A stretch of DNA of 64,000 nucleotides from contig JASPKZ010001241.1 of NCBI GenBank assembly GCA_030220185.1, positions 496,001 through 560,000 on the forward strand, read 5' to 3'. The stretch is from Diploptera punctata. Lineage: Eukaryota; Arthropoda; Insecta; Blattodea; Blaberidae. Each line of letters starts with the position of its first letter. Position 1 is the first letter of the stretch. A program made the translations under genes and the position numbers. The notes below the pieces were generated by a model, which saw only the letters and a program-made list of their open reading frames with translations, made no database searches and was not told the origin of the DNA. This document shows, piece after piece, positions 63,123-64,000 of this stretch.

Positions 63123-64000
63123 TTGTATGCTAGTCCTTGAGATTGTACATGGTGTCGTGCTATATTGAAGGTAATGTCCTGTTCGTCTTTTCATCTTAGT
63201 ACTTTGATGATGACAATATTTATCTGAAAACATTCCCAAGGTTATATGTGATCAAGCCTATGCGCGAGTCTAGGAAGCGAATTTTCCGCTTCCATAACTT
63301 TAAAAAAATATAATAGCAAAGAAAACTTAATACATAGAAATATGATTTCAAATAGCGACTGGGAACAATAAATGGCATTATACTTTGTTTAAACATTTTG
63401 TGTTTAATATATGATTCTGTATAAACTCTACTTGAATCAGTAATCGGTTCATGTGATATATTATTGACCGCCATGTTTGGCTATTAATGTTGAAAACAGA
63501 CACTTGTCACAAGCGCACAATCATTATTATATTTTTAGAAATAAACACAAATGTGAAGCTATAAATGCATAGGGCTTGGTACGTGAGATATATGCATTTT
63601 TAAATATAATTATATAGAACCATGGATGAGTAAGAATTAAATTAATTTGATCCATAATTTTGCATTTCCGGACATGCAAATGATTGAAGTTGATTACATA
63701 CTGAAAGTGTATTGAAACTCTTTAAGTGCTTACGAGTCCATCTTCTAGTTCTTTATAACATTCTGTAATATTAAAGTTTCATAAAAAGCAAGCCTTATAT
63801 GAAACTTAACATTTTCGTATTAAAATTCAAAGGGTAAGTAATTGCTCAGACGTTGACTGCATGAGGTTCTGATAAAGGCAGAGCAAAGAGGCTACATAAT
63901 CTAGATGCAAAACAGTTCACGTTTCTGATGGGACTGTGTTTACCGATCTGCACGCTTTTTCATTTTTTAAACTTTGTAAACATTTTCCTTGTAGATCAAA
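63123..64000. other. No feature recognised
   Basis: AT-rich to the end of the window with no recognised coding, RNA or repeat content. Confidence 0.5.

Overview
The window looks like an intergenic or intronic stretch of an arthropod nuclear genome, most likely a cockroach or other Blattodea. It is AT-rich, has no bacterial-style gene layout and no intact host gene that I can defend, and is packed with decayed mobile elements. The taxonomic guess rests on the abundant LINE tail (RLRWAGHVAR, KPEGKRPVGRP, AQDRDVWRAYVRAAMNLRVR motifs), on tRNA-headed SINEs, and on insect-type mitochondrial fragments. It is an inference, not a measurement.

Layout. 0-3 kb: two copies of a tRNA-derived SINE (SINE1) sharing about 140 bp of 3' flank, a reverse-strand LINE tail, and a hairpin element (P1). 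3-9 kb: a TIR element, a Penelope-like element (PLE) terminal repeat with a well-formed hammerhead core, a 1.4 kb palindromic repeat (family F), and another PLE terminal relic. 9-17 kb: LINE fragments, a MITE with 30 bp inverted ends, a cluster of SINE1 copies including a tail-to-tail pair, and a second F copy. 18-20 kb: a fold-back mariner, a hAT-type end and a transposase fragment. 21-24.4 kb: two possible exons of a small secreted protein (weak), a 1.3 kb 11-bp minisatellite and a tandem pair of 400 bp units. 26 kb: a near-identical 250 bp tandem duplication. 28-42 kb: three diverged copies (A, B, C) of a multi-kilobase unit, interrupted by a complete-ended 1.33 kb DNA transposon, several SINE families, LINE tails and a PLE with RT and GIY-YIG remains. 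42-48 kb: F, LINE and SINE copies and a 340 bp hairpin. 48.1-49.4 kb: a nuclear mitochondrial insertion joining cox3, nad2, cob and 12S rRNA pieces in mixed orientation. 49.6-55 kb: a TTAA-flanked element, LINE tails, a reverse-strand PLE relic broken by hairpin element P3, and a tRNA-like hairpin. 55.1-60.1 kb: a 5 kb interval bounded by 215 bp inverted repeats that encloses nested retroelements and a second PLE. 60-64 kb: a polypyrimidine tract and the second copy of a 600 bp dispersed repeat.

The most interesting signal is a set of three short insertions (P1 2827-3107, P2 35110-35349, P3 53611-53853; 281, 240 and 243 bp). Each is mostly one long palindrome plus a 33-48 nt one-sided tail, each is flanked by a 10-12 bp target-site duplication, and each carries a hammerhead-ribozyme-like core whose stem III is self-complementary. 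Two of the three sit inside PLE sequence, and the same core occurs in every PLE terminal repeat in the window. They look like tiny non-autonomous elements derived from, and probably mobilised by, Penelope-like retroelements. No statement here was checked against a database.
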